Source: Cryptomeria japonica (lineage: Eukaryota; Streptophyta; Pinopsida; Cupressales; Cupressaceae). From it: a stretch of DNA of 64,000 nucleotides. The position numbers and the translations under genes were made by a program. The number at the start of each line of letters is the position of its first letter. Position 1 is the first letter of the stretch. The stretch spans positions 304,081,450-304,145,449 of the forward strand of contig NC_081408.1 in NCBI RefSeq assembly GCF_030272615.1. The letters run 5' to 3'. Shown here in pieces: positions 1 through 11,919 of this stretch. The notes under the pieces are model-generated. The model did no database searches. It had not been told where the DNA came from and was given only the letters and a program-made list of their open reading frames with translations.

Positions 1-590
1 TCTCTTTTAACTCATTATTAAAAAGTTGAATTGATAATAGTTGGGCTTTTTCAAATGTATCAAGATTCTCAAAATAAGCAAGTATTTTCTTTGAGTTTTT
101 ATTCAATGTCCTCCTATTAGTATGTGTAGGTTGTTCATCATAATATCTCAATTTCTCCACATCCATTTCTATTAAATAATCTAAGCTTCTGTAATTAATT
201 TTTCTCTTTATAGATTGAGCTAGACCCATATTCTCATTCATGCCAGTTGTAGGAGGCAATATTGACCCTTATCCAACTTTGATTGCTTGAAATTGTGTTT
301 CCCCTTGTTCAATATTTTCTTGAGCTTCATCGTGTTGAGCTTGAGATGACCCTTTTTCAACTTTGGTAGGTTGAACTTCAACTTGTTCTAGTGTTTGACC
401 TACATAAAGAGAGTATTAGAGAAATAGATAGAGGGACTAACTATATTTTATCACCCAAATTTTAAGAAGATTAAAAGGAGCTCAAGATAGAGAGAGAAGT
501 AAAGATGTGCATACATTTTTGAACTTGGGTTGACCCTTCTCCAACTTCTATAGGAGGAGCATCCACTTGATCTTGTGTTTGACTTGTAAG
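1..590 (-). pseudogene. Exon-like remnants of an unrecognised gene, Q/E-rich
   Basis: Reading the minus strand, two segments look like exons. The first covers about 588-515 and the second runs from about 399 to the window edge. Each follows an AG acceptor-like site and both start with related words (SQTQDQVD and GQTLEQVE) followed by a VE-GS-QxQ pattern, so an exon was probably duplicated in tandem. The second segment has one in-frame stop, then continues with a hydrophilic stretch that includes ILAYFENLDTF up to the edge. I do not recognise the protein. The (GA)n/CTTAAGGGGA module just upstream also occurs in the satellite region, so this may be part of another mobile element. The call rests only on two similar open segments and plausible splice sites. 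Confidence 0.3.
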
Positions 591-594
591 GAGA

Positions 595-632
595 GTATGA
601 GAGAGAGAGAGAGAGAGTCTTAAGGGGAGTCT
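595..632. repeat. (GA)n microsatellite joined to TCTTAAGGGGAGT
   Basis: A GA run at about 601-617 is followed directly by TCTTAAGGGGAGTCT. The same composite module closes each block of the palindromic satellite at 32.56, 33.26, 41.91 and 42.53 kb. Confidence 0.85.
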
Positions 633-880
633 ATCGAAAGTTTAATTATGAAGTATTTTTGACAGTTTGAGGTTTTTTTTTGTGAACTGTGAAGACCCAC
701 TTTTGTTGTTGTCGAGAGGCAGTAGATAGGGGCCTCTAGGACTAGAAGGATAACCCAATAACCATCTCCTCAGAAGGCTATAAGTAGCACATGCAAAGTT
801 GAGGATTTCTGCCTCTCCTCCAAGGAGCTGAATGGTGAGTGTCTTGGGGGGTAAACCTTCTATCCCCTTGTACTGAAGCT

Positions 881-1829
881 TGATGGAGTTGAAAAGCACT
901 GAGAGGTGGGGGGGTGAATCAGTGACACCAAAAATAAAACTACTTCAACTAGTAACCGGTAGATTAACTTAAAAAAACTCTTAAACATAATGCATGTAAT
1001 CCAAAATGATATAACAACATCCACAATAAGTAAGACATCCACCACAACACAAGTATTTATATATGGAAAACCCAAATAGGTAAAAACCACGATGAGACGG
1101 AGCTCACAAGTTAACTATCTACAGAAATAGATAACTGACCAGTTAAGGTCTACAAAGTGCTCTACTAGGAGCGAATTTTGTTAGAGATCCCAAAGCTTGA
1201 TTAAAAGCTATACCCTATGAAAGGTAGTACCCTGTTAGGAGTAACCTCGGTAGAGGATTTCTAAATCCAAACTAATGGATCACCTTGTTAGAGGATTTGA
1301 ATAATGAAGCTTGTTAGAGCTTACCCAACTAGGGGATTTTAATTCTATTGTAATTTTTAGAAGACAATAGGATTTGTTTGATCTATCTGAGTAGCACAAT
1401 ACTTGCTTGATCAGATCCTTCTAAGCATATTTAACACTGCTTTTCAACATACTCTGCAACTTAACACTTTTTTTCTTTTTGCACACAACAGATCACTTTC
1501 GCTCTCTCTAAAAATAATTCATTGTGATGTCAATATATAGACATTTAGATTTCATGTTGACCATAAGAAATCATAACATAATTTCCTAGGTGCAGTGTAT
1601 CTGGTCAAGTGATCATAACACATCACAAAAATACCACAAAAAATTGTTGGTGGTGATAACTCATCACAAAATCTATGAATACCGGCTGGAACACTTAATA
1701 CCAGTTAGAGTTAAATTGCTTGTCCTTGACACTTCTAAAACAATCTCGACTAGATCTTCATGTTGATGCTAAGACATATATAACCAAGTGGTTATCTCCA
1801 TGCATATACTGGTTGTCGCCAAGTACCAG

Positions 1830-1835
<6 letters not shown>
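881..1835 (-). repeat. 3' LTR of the minus-strand copia-like element
   Basis: It starts TGATGGAG and ends GGTATCA on the plus strand, giving short inverted termini (TGAT / ATCA). It aligns along its length with 6879-7823. No matching 5-bp target duplication could be confirmed. The small ORF at 860-1090 and its twin at 6861-7085 are LTR sequence, not genes. Confidence 0.85.
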
Positions 1836-1996
<161 letters not shown>

Positions 1997-2025
1997 CAAC
2001 ATCTTGAAAAAAAGTGAATCAAGTT

Positions 2026-5000
2026 TCAGATATTAGCAATCCTTAGAAAAATTGCACTAAAATTCCTCTTTAACTGAGATAAAGCATGCTCCCATGTCTC
2101 TAGAAAATTCTCAGTGAACTCAAGTGTAGACATGAACTGAGTATGAAATTCCTCCATGGAATCCAGTGAATAGGTTTTTGGGGCAGCTAAAATAGCTTCT
2201 ACATTAGTGTATGCTCTTTCTATGATGTCCACTTGTGTTGTGAGTTGACTCTTCAATTCCTTTAGGGACCAAAGTCTCTTGGCTTTCTCAAGATCATACG
2301 AGTCTAACCTATTGTGCAAATCATCCACAGATTTTCTAAAAGCAAAAATAGAGTCTTGAAGTGGAACATATGTGTTGCATATCTTTTCTAACTCTTGCTT
2401 AGTCTCAGTATGCTTGTTGTTGATATCAGCAAAAAAATGATATATTAGAAGTAGCGGCAAGATATTTTCCACCTGCTTCAATAGCTTGCCTTAATAAATC
2501 TTTATTGAGTGATAGAGCCAGTTTCCCATTATCAATTTCCTTCATGATCTTCTCTCCACACTTTTTCCTATAACCCTTTTCTGCATATGTATGTGTTGCT
2601 TCTTCAAGTGATGTAATTTGGTCAGATGCATCAGTGACTAATTGACCAAGTTCGCTGATAGGCATAGATATATGTCTTGTAGTAGTTTTTGGCAGCAGAT
2701 TTGTTAGAATGCCTACTACTTTCTGATTTTTTTCTGCTTCAATCCTTTGTTCCTTAAGTTTCTTTTTATGTGCTCTAGATTTCATGATATTCACAATCTT
2801 CATCATTTCAGATGTGCTCATGTTGTCAACCTTGATAGGCCCAGAAATACCTAATGAGTCATCTTCATCTTCATCAATCTGTTGTAAGACTAATGATTTT
2901 TTCGGTTTAGAAGATGTTACCTTAATGATTTCTTTCTCTTGATTTTTCTCTATTTCCAATTCAGAGATCTGTGTAGCAACTTTTTCAATAGATTCTTTCT
3001 GAACATTCTGTGAAACTGGTGGGGATTGGGGTTTCTCTATTTGAACCTTTGTAGGAGAAATATCCACTGTTGGTTGAGTAGTCAGTTTCTTAACTAAAGT
3101 AATCTATAAATCAGTGATTGCAGGTGGCTCCATATCTGGTGCAATAATGTCTTCAGATAGATCAATTGTATCTTTAACATCATCAACATCATGAACAATA
3201 GTATCATCCTCCTATTCGTCAAGTTGCACAACTTTATCCAATTTAGGTAAATTTTCATCATTTTGCTCATCCTATGAAGCACGTATGAGCTCTTCCATCC
3301 ATTGGATGTGACAAGCTATTTGATAAGTTTTAGTCTCAATAATTTGCCTCTTTCCATTAAGTAACTTCAATCTTCATGCTTTAAAACCAAACTGAGTACT
3401 GTACTATTCAACTAAAGCACTTATCTCATCCTTAGACAATTTAGGAAAATAGTGTACAAATATTTCATCTATAATGTCTTTTTCCAACTTAACAACTTCT
3501 TCCCATTTATTTAAAAGAATAGAATACAAAGAATTTGAGATATCCTTTTCAATATCATGAGGTAATCTACTATAATGGCACAAATGATTGATTACCTATT
3601 GAATGATTTGCTCTTTTTCATTCTCAGTGAAAGAATCAAAATATTCTTTGACATTTTCAAATCTTTTCCTCCCTAATGTCTTCATTGTCCTTTCAAATGC
3701 AATCTCGGGTTTGTAGGTTGAAATATCAATAGGCATAGTTGCCTTTGGCACATTTTTCTTAACTATTCTACCTGCTTCTCTCAACTTCTTAGGTTCTTCT
3801 TCAGTGTCGGTTCCTTCATATTTTTCTTGAAGAATTAACTTCCAACCTCTTTTCTTTGTCTCCTTTTTCATATACACCTTAGGTTCTAGTTCCTTCTTGG
3901 CTTTGACACTTCATGTCATTCTAGTACTTTTCATCACCAGAGGTGCATCCTCAGCTTTCTTCTTCTTTCCTTTACCACTTGGGGTCGGAGCAACACTAGC
4001 TTCAGCTAGTTTAGTCTTATCCTTAACTGAACTCCATTTTACCCTCTTCTTATCTATTGGAGATGCCAATAGGTTATTGGCATAGCCAACCAATAAGTCA
4101 TAGTTGACCTCATAATTCATATCCTCCATTTCTTCCTCTCTAGGAACAATTGCTTCCATTAAGAAAAAATCAGTGGTAACTGTAAAAACAATGTCTTTAG
4201 CAAAATGTCTTACGACATCCTCAGGCAATATTACTCTCATGCTCATCTTCTTCTTAAATTCATTAAAGTATTTGTTCATAGAGATAGAGAAAGTATTATT
4301 CATAGCCTTGATGTTGTTCTTGATCTAGGTGGATATCGGTAGATCCTTAGACCATTCAAGATCACCAATTCCTGGTAGGAAATTTTGAAAATAAAAGAAT
4401 AGACCAATCAATAACTGTCCATATTTAAACTTTAGGTAGTTTTCCTTCTTGATAGATTTTAGATTTTAAAATAATTGGCTCCTCATGGCCCCACAAAGGT
4501 CATAATCTGCATTTTTAGATATCATTCTGTAAGCAGTATGTACTGTTGTTGATGGAACACTATTCATTCTGGTAGAGTAGAATACCCGGTAGCCTATAAC
4601 CATAGCTACCAATTTCACTACAAGGTCTCTGATATTATTAACAGAGAAGGCACAACCTTCAGATGTTGAACTAGTTAGGGTATTTACTATATCTTTTAGA
4701 ATGTGCCTCAACTAAGGTACTTCACCGGTTGAGTAAAAACCAGTTACAGCCTAAATGGCTTCCTTGGTTATTGTACGAGTCCTCTCTAAGTACATGTTCT
4801 CCCCATGAACCCAACTCAAGATCATTCGGATGTGCTCTTCTTCAAAATATTCAAGAAAGTAAGTTGTGTTATGAAACCTTTCTCAAAAACCCTAATATAC
4901 TTATTTGAATTTTCTCGTTCTCATCACAAAGTGATTTCAACTGAGTATATATTGATAATGATCCTAAGTCCTCAATTTTGCAGTCAATATAACTGGACAA

Positions 5001-5186
5001 ATCTCCCTTGACTACGAAACCACTAGGAACTTGTGACAAAGCATTATAAGGCACAATCTTTTCTACTTTAACAACTTCCATAGGTTTAGACGTGATCATT
5101 AATTTCCCTACTGACTTTGAAGAGGATGCCATTCCAGATAAACTAGATTTCATAGTGAGAATTTCAAGAAATACCTTACTTTGCAC
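2026..5186 (-). pseudogene. Long downstream ORF of the copia-like element, frameshifted
   Basis: A run of minus-strand open segments (5186-4869, 4711-4466, 4303-3911, 3877-3596, 3282-3094, 3067-2426, 2481-2026) reads as one protein of roughly 1,000 residues, broken by stops and frameshifts. The best start is the ATG near 5153 (MKSSLSGMASSSK); the upstream DNA looks like an untranslated leader. The middle is Lys/Glu-rich with a basic stretch (GKGKKKKAED). The C-terminal third is predicted coiled coil (ETKQELEKICNTYVPLQDS...). There are no CCHC, RT or integrase motifs. It lies where Sireviruses carry their extra, sometimes envelope-like, ORF. The copia fragment at 43.3-43.7 kb has a different coiled-coil ORF in the same position. 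Function is unknown; a captured host gene is an alternative. Confidence 0.6.
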
Positions 5187-5599
5187 ACGTTGCCTCGATT
5201 ACCGGTTGAATACCCAAGTGCACACCAGTTCTATCTTCTCCAACCTTCAAATCAACTTGAACACACAAATCTTAATGCAAATTCAACTGAAATCAGATAA
5301 CAATCTCTTCTAAGCTCTGCAAATGCTCAAAAATATTTTCACGAACGCATTAGGGTAAAAAAAACAAAGTGAAAACTCGCTTTTATTCTTTTAACCAACT
5401 ATAATAAATGCTCTCCCGTTAGGGTTACAAACCCTAATTACACCGCTCAAGGAAAAACTGATTGATAACTAAATGACGAAATGTTATCAAAATTTTGTGC
5501 TTTCAAATTATTCTACCACATATTCACTTTAAGGGGTCTGGTGGTGGATTTACTATTATGCTCCCCTTAGCCATATTAAAAGGCTTAATTCACCAGTGT

Positions 5600-6840
5600 A
5601 GGATTCTCTTCACTGGGTGAAGGAATAATTTATTCTCCAGGTGAATCATCACTCTTCTTCTTCCAACTTCGATTCATTTCTTCTCTTGTTTCTTCAATAT
5701 TGACCTTCTTCTTACCTTTCTGATCTTTAGAAGGATTGACTGGCTTGTTCTTCTTGGATCTGCAAAAATTTTCCATATGTCTTGGTTTATGACAATGATA
5801 GCAAGCCATACCAGCTGATCTTCAGGGTCTTGCACTACATAGCCAAATGACCAAAGTTGTTACAGATAGTGCATATGAAATTTGTTACCTTTTCCATCTC
5901 AAATGGACTAAACCGATTGTTGTAGGGTCTTTGTCAGTGCATGTTTCCCCGGTTATCATAATTTCTCATACAGTTGCTATTTGGTCTCAAATGCATGTGA
6001 GGCACAAGATTATTTTCTCCATATCTGCATTTGACTAATCTATGTCCATACATTTTGCATGTAAAGAAATGATCTTCAATTTTCTTAGATATATACCTAG
6101 TATTAGAATTGTAGCTTGCATTTCCATTGGATTTGTTCATACAAACATTTGCAATGTGACCAGGTTTAAGACAAACAAAGAAAACATGTTTGAAAACCTT
6201 CTTACTAGTGGGATTTTTGGCCTTATGAATGTTGCTCTTTGTACCAAAAGATTCTCCTTTCTCAGATGTATTAAAACCAAGTCCAGAGATATCACCTTTC
6301 ATCCTTTGAGATTGAATTTTTTCATCTAGCAAGGAAGAACTCCTATTGAACTTTTCCAGTTTCTCATTAGCTTCAGTGAGCTGCCTTGTGAGTTCTTCTT
6401 TATGCTTTGATAGGTTCTCTCTCAGAGATGATGATAGTTCAAGATGTAGCTATAAGTTCCCTTTTTTTTCCCTTTCTGCATCCAAATGCTCATGCATAGT
6501 GACATTTTCCTACTTGATCTTGGCAATCTCTTGATCTCTTACCTTGATAAGATCTTCAGTTGTTCTTCTGGCTTCGAGTTACTGAGTCATGTAGATAGTT
6601 AAAATTTCTAGCTCTCTTCTCAGATTTAGCTTCTCACTGTTTAACTTTTCAGCTTCCTCAGCTAAAGCATCAACAAAGGCCTCATCTGAAGAAATGTTAT
6701 CATATATCTCCAATAGTTGTTCAGTTATCTCTCTCCTTTTGACTCCTTAGGGTTTCAATCTCATTTCTACTAGCTTCAAGCTCTCTATCCATCTCAAATT
6801 AGCTCATGTCCCCCATGGTGGTTTCAAGGCTTCCTTCTAA
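5600..6840 (-). pseudogene. Copia-type gag with four CCHC zinc knuckles, degraded
   Basis: On the minus strand the region starts with a coiled-coil segment (about 6840-6330; words such as EEAEKLNSEKLNLRREL), followed by four zinc-knuckle-like motifs spaced CX2CX4HX4C. The first two, within 6332-5934, read FFVCLKPGHIANVC and FFTCKMYGHRLVKC, each with Phe in place of the first Cys. The third, near 5870-5830, begins CTICNNFGH and has a stop just before its last Cys. The fourth, near 5810-5760, reads CYHCHKPRHMENFC and is intact. A basic Lys-rich tail follows. Zinc knuckles bind RNA in the capsid particle. It lies just downstream of the primer site, as gag should. Stops and lost Cys residues make it non-functional. 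Confidence 0.7.
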
Positions 6841-6863
6841 GGAATTAGGCTTCAAAGAAGTTA

Positions 6864-6876
6864 GGCTCTGATACTA
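6864..6876 (-). other. Primer-binding site (initiator tRNA-Met type)
   Basis: On the minus strand the bases read AGTATCAGAGCC, a few bases inside the right LTR. This is close to the TGGTATCAGAGC that plant LTR elements use to pair with initiator tRNA-Met. It fixes element orientation and the inner LTR edge. Confidence 0.85.
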
Positions 6877-6878
6877 AT

Positions 6879-7823
6879 TGATGGACTTGAAAAGAACTGA
6901 GAGGGGGGTTGAATAAGTGACACTGAAAATAAAACTACTTCAACTAGTAACCGGTAGATGAATTTAACAAAACTCTTAAACATAATGCTTGCAATCCAAA
7001 ATGATATAACAACATCCACAATAAGTAAGACATCCACCATAACACAAGTATTTATACGTGTAAAACCCAAAAAGGTAAAAACCACGGTGAGATGGAACTG
7101 ACAAGTTAACTATCTACAGAAATAGATAACTAACTGGTTAAGGTCTACAAAGTGCTATGCTAGGAGTGAATCTTATTAGAGATCCCAAAGCTTGATTAAA
7201 ATCTATACCCTATGAAAGGTATTACACTATTAGGAGTAACCTTGGTAGAGGATTTCTAAATCCAAACTAATGGATCACTTTGTTAGAGGATTTGAAAAAT
7301 GAAGCTTGTTAGAGCTTACCCGGTTAGGGGATTTTAATTCTATTGTAATTGTTAGAAGACAATGGGATTTATTTGATCTGTCTGAGTAGCATAGTACTTG
7401 CTTGATTAGATCCTTCTAAGCGTATTCAACACTTCTTTTCAAAATACTTTGCAACTTAACACTTTTATCTTTTTGCACACAACATATCACTTTCGCTCTC
7501 TCTAAAAATAATTCATTGTTATGTCAATATATAGACATTTAGATTTCATGTCGGCCATGAGAAATCATAACACAATTTCCTAGGTGTAGTGTATTGGGTC
7601 AAGTGATCATAACACATCACAAAAATACCACCAAAAATTGTTGGTGGTGATAACTCATCACAATATCGACGAATATCAGTTGGATAACTTAATACCAGTT
7701 AGAGTTAAACCACTTGTCTTTGACACTTCTGAGACAATCTCCATTGGATCTTCATGTTGATGTTGAGACATATATAACCAAGTGGTTATCTCCATGCATA
7801 TACCAATTGTCACCAAGTACCGG
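6879..7823 (-). repeat. 5' LTR of the copia-like element, outer end interrupted
   Basis: Starts TGATGGAC on the plus strand and aligns with 881-1835 up to CAAGTACC, then breaks at ACCGG where a new terminus (TGTAATGTCC) begins. The sister LTR continues here as ACCAGGTATCA. Sequence resembling that continuation (ACAAGTTACA) is found at 30679. Confidence 0.85.
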
Positions 7824-9248
7824 TGTAATGTCCACCCTTGATTTGACTTATTTTGACTAGAGTTGAATTTTATATTATGCTTGATATACTTATCTAGACT
7901 ATATTTTGATGATTTGGATGATGATTACTCATGTGCTTCAGTGACTTATGATTGATATTACACACTATTGGAGATATGCTATTTTGATTATCTATATGGA
8001 TGTTGGTACTATCATGATTGATCATGTGATTTGATGATATATGTACTTGATGGATTTTATATGCTCACTATGTGTTGGATTATTGATAGATTATATTTAT
8101 CATGGTTTTGATGATGATTATGATTATACTAACCCTACTTCATGATGACATTTGATGAGATGTTTATGAGATGTGTTTGACTATTGTTTGACTGTCTTCC
8201 TGATAGAGACAATTCCACATCACTCATTGCAAGCGAGATGTGTCGTCACGATTATCTATCACTTGCTTGTTCTATATATGTATATGTATATGTATATGTG
8301 GTATTGTCCTTTTGTGGTTGCAGGATTTTGCAAGTACCAGACATCGACTCCACCTAGCTCCATAGGTCTGAGCATGTCTTTGGTTCCAATGGCTTATGTG
8401 GTTCGAAGATGACATCAGTTCCCCTCACATACTCTAGGTCTAAGTTGTTCACCGTGAGTAGTCAGTATCTTGGCATAATTTGCCATGTCAGTTAGTAAGG
8501 TTGGCCTTTGGGTATTGTGAGTCCAATTTATGCCGGTTTATTTACTTGATTATGTTAGAGTAATTATGTGGCTCTTGATGTGTAATCTTATATTTGGTAA
8601 AGTTTATTTCAAAGTATTTAATTTATAAGTTTTGAGCATTTAATTATTTGGTATTTATATTTATTTGATAATTAACGTTTATTGATTTTATGACTATTTA
8701 ATAATTGATGAGCTTTATTGTTGTTTAATATTTATTTAATATTTGTGATTTAATCTTTAATGGTATTTGATTATTTAATTATTTATTTTATTAGCTTTTG
8801 GGTTATTTGATTTTAATACCCATTTGAATTATTTATTTACGACCTATGTTTATTTAATAGTTTGACTTTTATTCCTAAGTGGGGTGTGTGAACACATTAA
8901 ATTAAATAAAGAAATAAAACAATCCGACTTAGTTGGATAAGTATATTTTATTTACTTTACCTACCTTTCACTCTCATTGGTTAAATTCAAAATGGGTGAA
9001 TAAATTATATTATATGGTGGGTTGATAAAATATACTAAAAATGGAATATTTTGATTGGCCGAGATTAAGGCTAGGGTTTTGGATTATTGTTGCTTTTTAT
9101 TATCATTCCCATGAATTTTTCGGGTTGGTTGGCTCTTCTGTGGAAATTTCTCTAGCAAGTTTTCTTCTTGTTTTTTATTTCTTCTCTCTTGGTTTTGGCT
9201 AGAGCTTGGATTGGATTTGGTTTGGCTTGTGGAAGCTCTTCTTCAGCT

Positions 9249-10110
9249 TGTAGTACCCCTCCTCGTTCAGACTCTTTTTGTATGATTTTGATTGACTTCA
9301 GTTGACTGTTCAGTGGAACATTATTGTATTTTGATTCAGATTATATGTGATGTTATTTCATGCTTTATCTAGATGTATGGTGTATGCTTTCATGCAGTAT
9401 CTTAGTGCTTATGATTAATGTAATATTTATGGATCATTATCATGGATTGACACTTTTACCTTATATGTTTGATGTGTTATTTATATGTTGCGTGTTTGCA
9501 TGTGTATCAAATGTGGGGATAATTTTCCTTCACTCACTCCAATGAGATAGGGAACATCATGATTCTCTTTCCTCGGTGTGCATGTCGTGTCTGTATATAT
9601 ATATATTTGTCTATATACACGTGTGGTTCTTTGGTGCAAGACATTGCAGGTACAAGTACCGAGTAGGTATGGGGTATCAACTCCACCTGGTTTCATAGGT
9701 CTGAGTGTGCCTTATATGTTTGATGTGAGTGGAGGAGATAGTTTTTGGACCATATCTTGACCCGCAATTACACTTGTGTGAGTGTTTGTTAGTCGGTTGT
9801 CTTTCCCATCTGGCTGGTATGCGAGTCATAGTGTTTTGGTTTCGTCATTTGTGAGTCGTCATTTGATCATCCTTCATTTTGTGTGTTTCCATTTATTTAA
9901 ATGGTTATTTAATTAAATGGATGATTCTATCTTATGTTGGTGTAATTAGTTAATTATTATGCTCTTAAAACTATTGATCTAATTAAATTAATGAAGTGCT
10001 AGACTAAATGGTTAAATGGCTTATTTTATTGTGAATAGTTGCATTATTATATCATAGTGGAAAGAAATAAATATTTTTCTAGCCATTCAAATGTTAAATG
10101 CTTATGTTGA
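9249..10110 (+). repeat. 5' LTR of B, first part (before the LINE)
   Basis: Aligns with 24137-25006 of the 3' LTR. It is interrupted after AGCCATTCAAATGTTAAATG... by the LINE and resumes at 16342. The small ORFs near 9360-9760 are LTR sequence. Confidence 0.9.
10091..10110 (+). repeat. Target-site duplication of the LINE, left copy
   Basis: ATGTTAAATGCTTATGTTGA occurs here and again at 16322-16341, directly after the LINE poly(A). The uninterrupted 3' LTR of B has it once, near 24986-25005. Extra A residues at the edge could extend the duplication by 1-2 bp. Confidence 0.95.
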
Positions 10111-10451
10111 AAATTGAAGAGGTTTTGAAAGAAATTTTAGATGGCGGCACTGAGTGCGAATGGAGTCGAGAGGGGGCTAGGGCATCGCTGCCCTAGCTCA
10201 TAGGTGGGCCTATTGGCTGGTGCAATGGCATGTGGGTAGAGGCTATGGTCAGGGGTGTTGTTGTGGGAAGGGTGGCGTTAGGGCTGTGGGGGAAGGAGGG
10301 GTGGTGGTTGTGGGGGAGGGAGGTAGGTGCTGCGAGGGGCAGGGGCACGGGGTCCCTATAGATCTGCAGTCGACGCGTGGGGAAGGGTTGGGGGAGGCCC
10401 AAGTTTTGTGAGGGGGGTAAGGGTGTGTGTTGCCTATAGGGTTCAGAGCCT

Positions 10452-11919
10452 TTGGCTAGCTCCCTTCAGAGGGTGGTCTCTTTGAGCAGTGAGATGCTTA
10501 GATCTGGTGGTGAGGCTTCGAAGGTGCCTCATGATATGGAGCTTTGGGCTGCGGGGGGTTTGAAAGCCCCATCCCATAATTTAAAAACCTATGATAATAA
10601 CCTATTTCCCTCAGAGTCTAGGCCTGGAATCGCTGGGGGTTCACAGATTTCAAAGATCAATGGCTGCTTGGAGAAGTGCAGTGAGAGACCTAGGCTGAGT
10701 ATTCCTCCGGAGATGATAGCGGAAGATTTTGATTACTTTTCCAGGCATTCGCTATACTGTAAGTTTTTGGGGATGAGGGTCTCTCTGCAGTTTTTGGAAA
10801 ACTGAGCTCAAAGAACTTGAGCTCCAGAAGGGGAGATGGAGATCATGTTACTGGTGAACAACTATTTCATGGTTACCTTCAATTGCATGGAGGATCGGAG
10901 TAGGGTTTTTGAAGGAGGGTCGTATTTTTACAACCATGTGGGATTGTTTATCAAACCCTGGCATGTAGGGTTCAACCCTTCGGAGGAACTCCCGAATAGG
11001 GTCCCAGAGTGGGCCCGCTTACTGTGACTTCTGGTGGAATGTTGTTGGGAGGATGTGCTTTAGATTCTCGCTTCAGTGCTTAGGAGGCCAGTTGGAGCAT
11101 CCTCACAAACCCTAGGGAAAAGGGTTATGACCTTCACTTGCATCTATGTGGAGATTGATCTTAGTAAGCCTTTGCCATATGCTATTGATATGTATGCGAG
11201 TTCTTATTCCTGGGTTCAGCAATTGGATTATGAGACTTTACCTTTCTGATGTTGCCTATGTCATGAGTACAGCCACTTGCAGTGCAAGTGCTCTAGGTAT
11301 AAACCAATGGTACAACAATCTCAACAGCCGACCTGTAACACAGACGGGGTTGATAAAGGAAAATCCACCATGACTGGGGAAGCCGTGGGTACTGATGGTT
11401 TTGTCCTAGTTAAGACAAAGAATAGGAATTGAGGACAAAAAAGGACCTTACAGGTAAGATAGGAGGAGGATACTTTCAACAGGTTTGAAGCCCTAGACGA
11501 TCTCACCCAGCAGGAGGTAAACCCTAGGTCGACTCCCTTGGTCAGGGTGCTCCAGGGTTGGTAGATGATGGTGTATTTAGGGACTCGACCTAGGCTTTGC
11601 AAATTGTGGGGAGTCAGCAAATGGAGATGGATCAGCTAGGTGTAGCCCAGTTGGGGTCCATACCTAGTGCTATAGTGGAGTTGGTTGGGGGGGAGATCTC
11701 TCCTTCTTCTCAAAAAATGGAACCTATTGGGGCCAAAAGTAACAAGATGGGTGCACACTTGGGCTCCACCAGAAGGACAATAAGAAAGGATCATCGAAGA
11801 AGAGTTCTAAGGCTAGAAGAAAAAAGGACTTAGAGAAGATCAAATTGATGGGAGAGAATTTGGTTGAGTCAGGGTCAGTAAAGACTCTAGATACGTACTT
11901 TTCCAATCCCCCTAAATGA
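10452..11919 (+). pseudogene. LINE ORF1: DUF4283-like, zinc knuckle, basic tail
   Basis: ORF1 is the nucleic-acid-binding protein of plant L1 elements. The first open stretch (10452-10805) ends in YCKFLGMRVSLQFLEN; the next (10836-11027) contains MEIMLLVNNYFMVTF and VGLFIKPWHVGFNP, the pattern of the DUF4283 domain. A zinc knuckle (CCLCHEYSHLQC) is readable in another frame around 11240-11290. The tail is basic (KKSSKARRKKD) and ends at a TGA at 11917-11919. The start is taken at the first ATG of the open stretch at 10452; an earlier start in the GC-rich leader is possible. At least two stops and a frame change break the protein. Confidence 0.7.

Noticed and set aside
642-899. 85-codon minus-strand ORF beside the left LTR
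   Set aside because: It starts inside the LTR and has no recognised domain; too short to support as a gene.
5415-5445. TTAGGGTTACAAACCCTAA, like inverted telomere repeats
   Set aside because: Only one unit in each orientation; too short for interstitial telomere DNA and probably chance or a promoter motif.
10193-10402. Pro/Thr-rich minus-strand ORF and Gly-rich plus-strand ORF in the LINE leader
   Set aside because: GC-rich LINE leader; neither frame has a domain.
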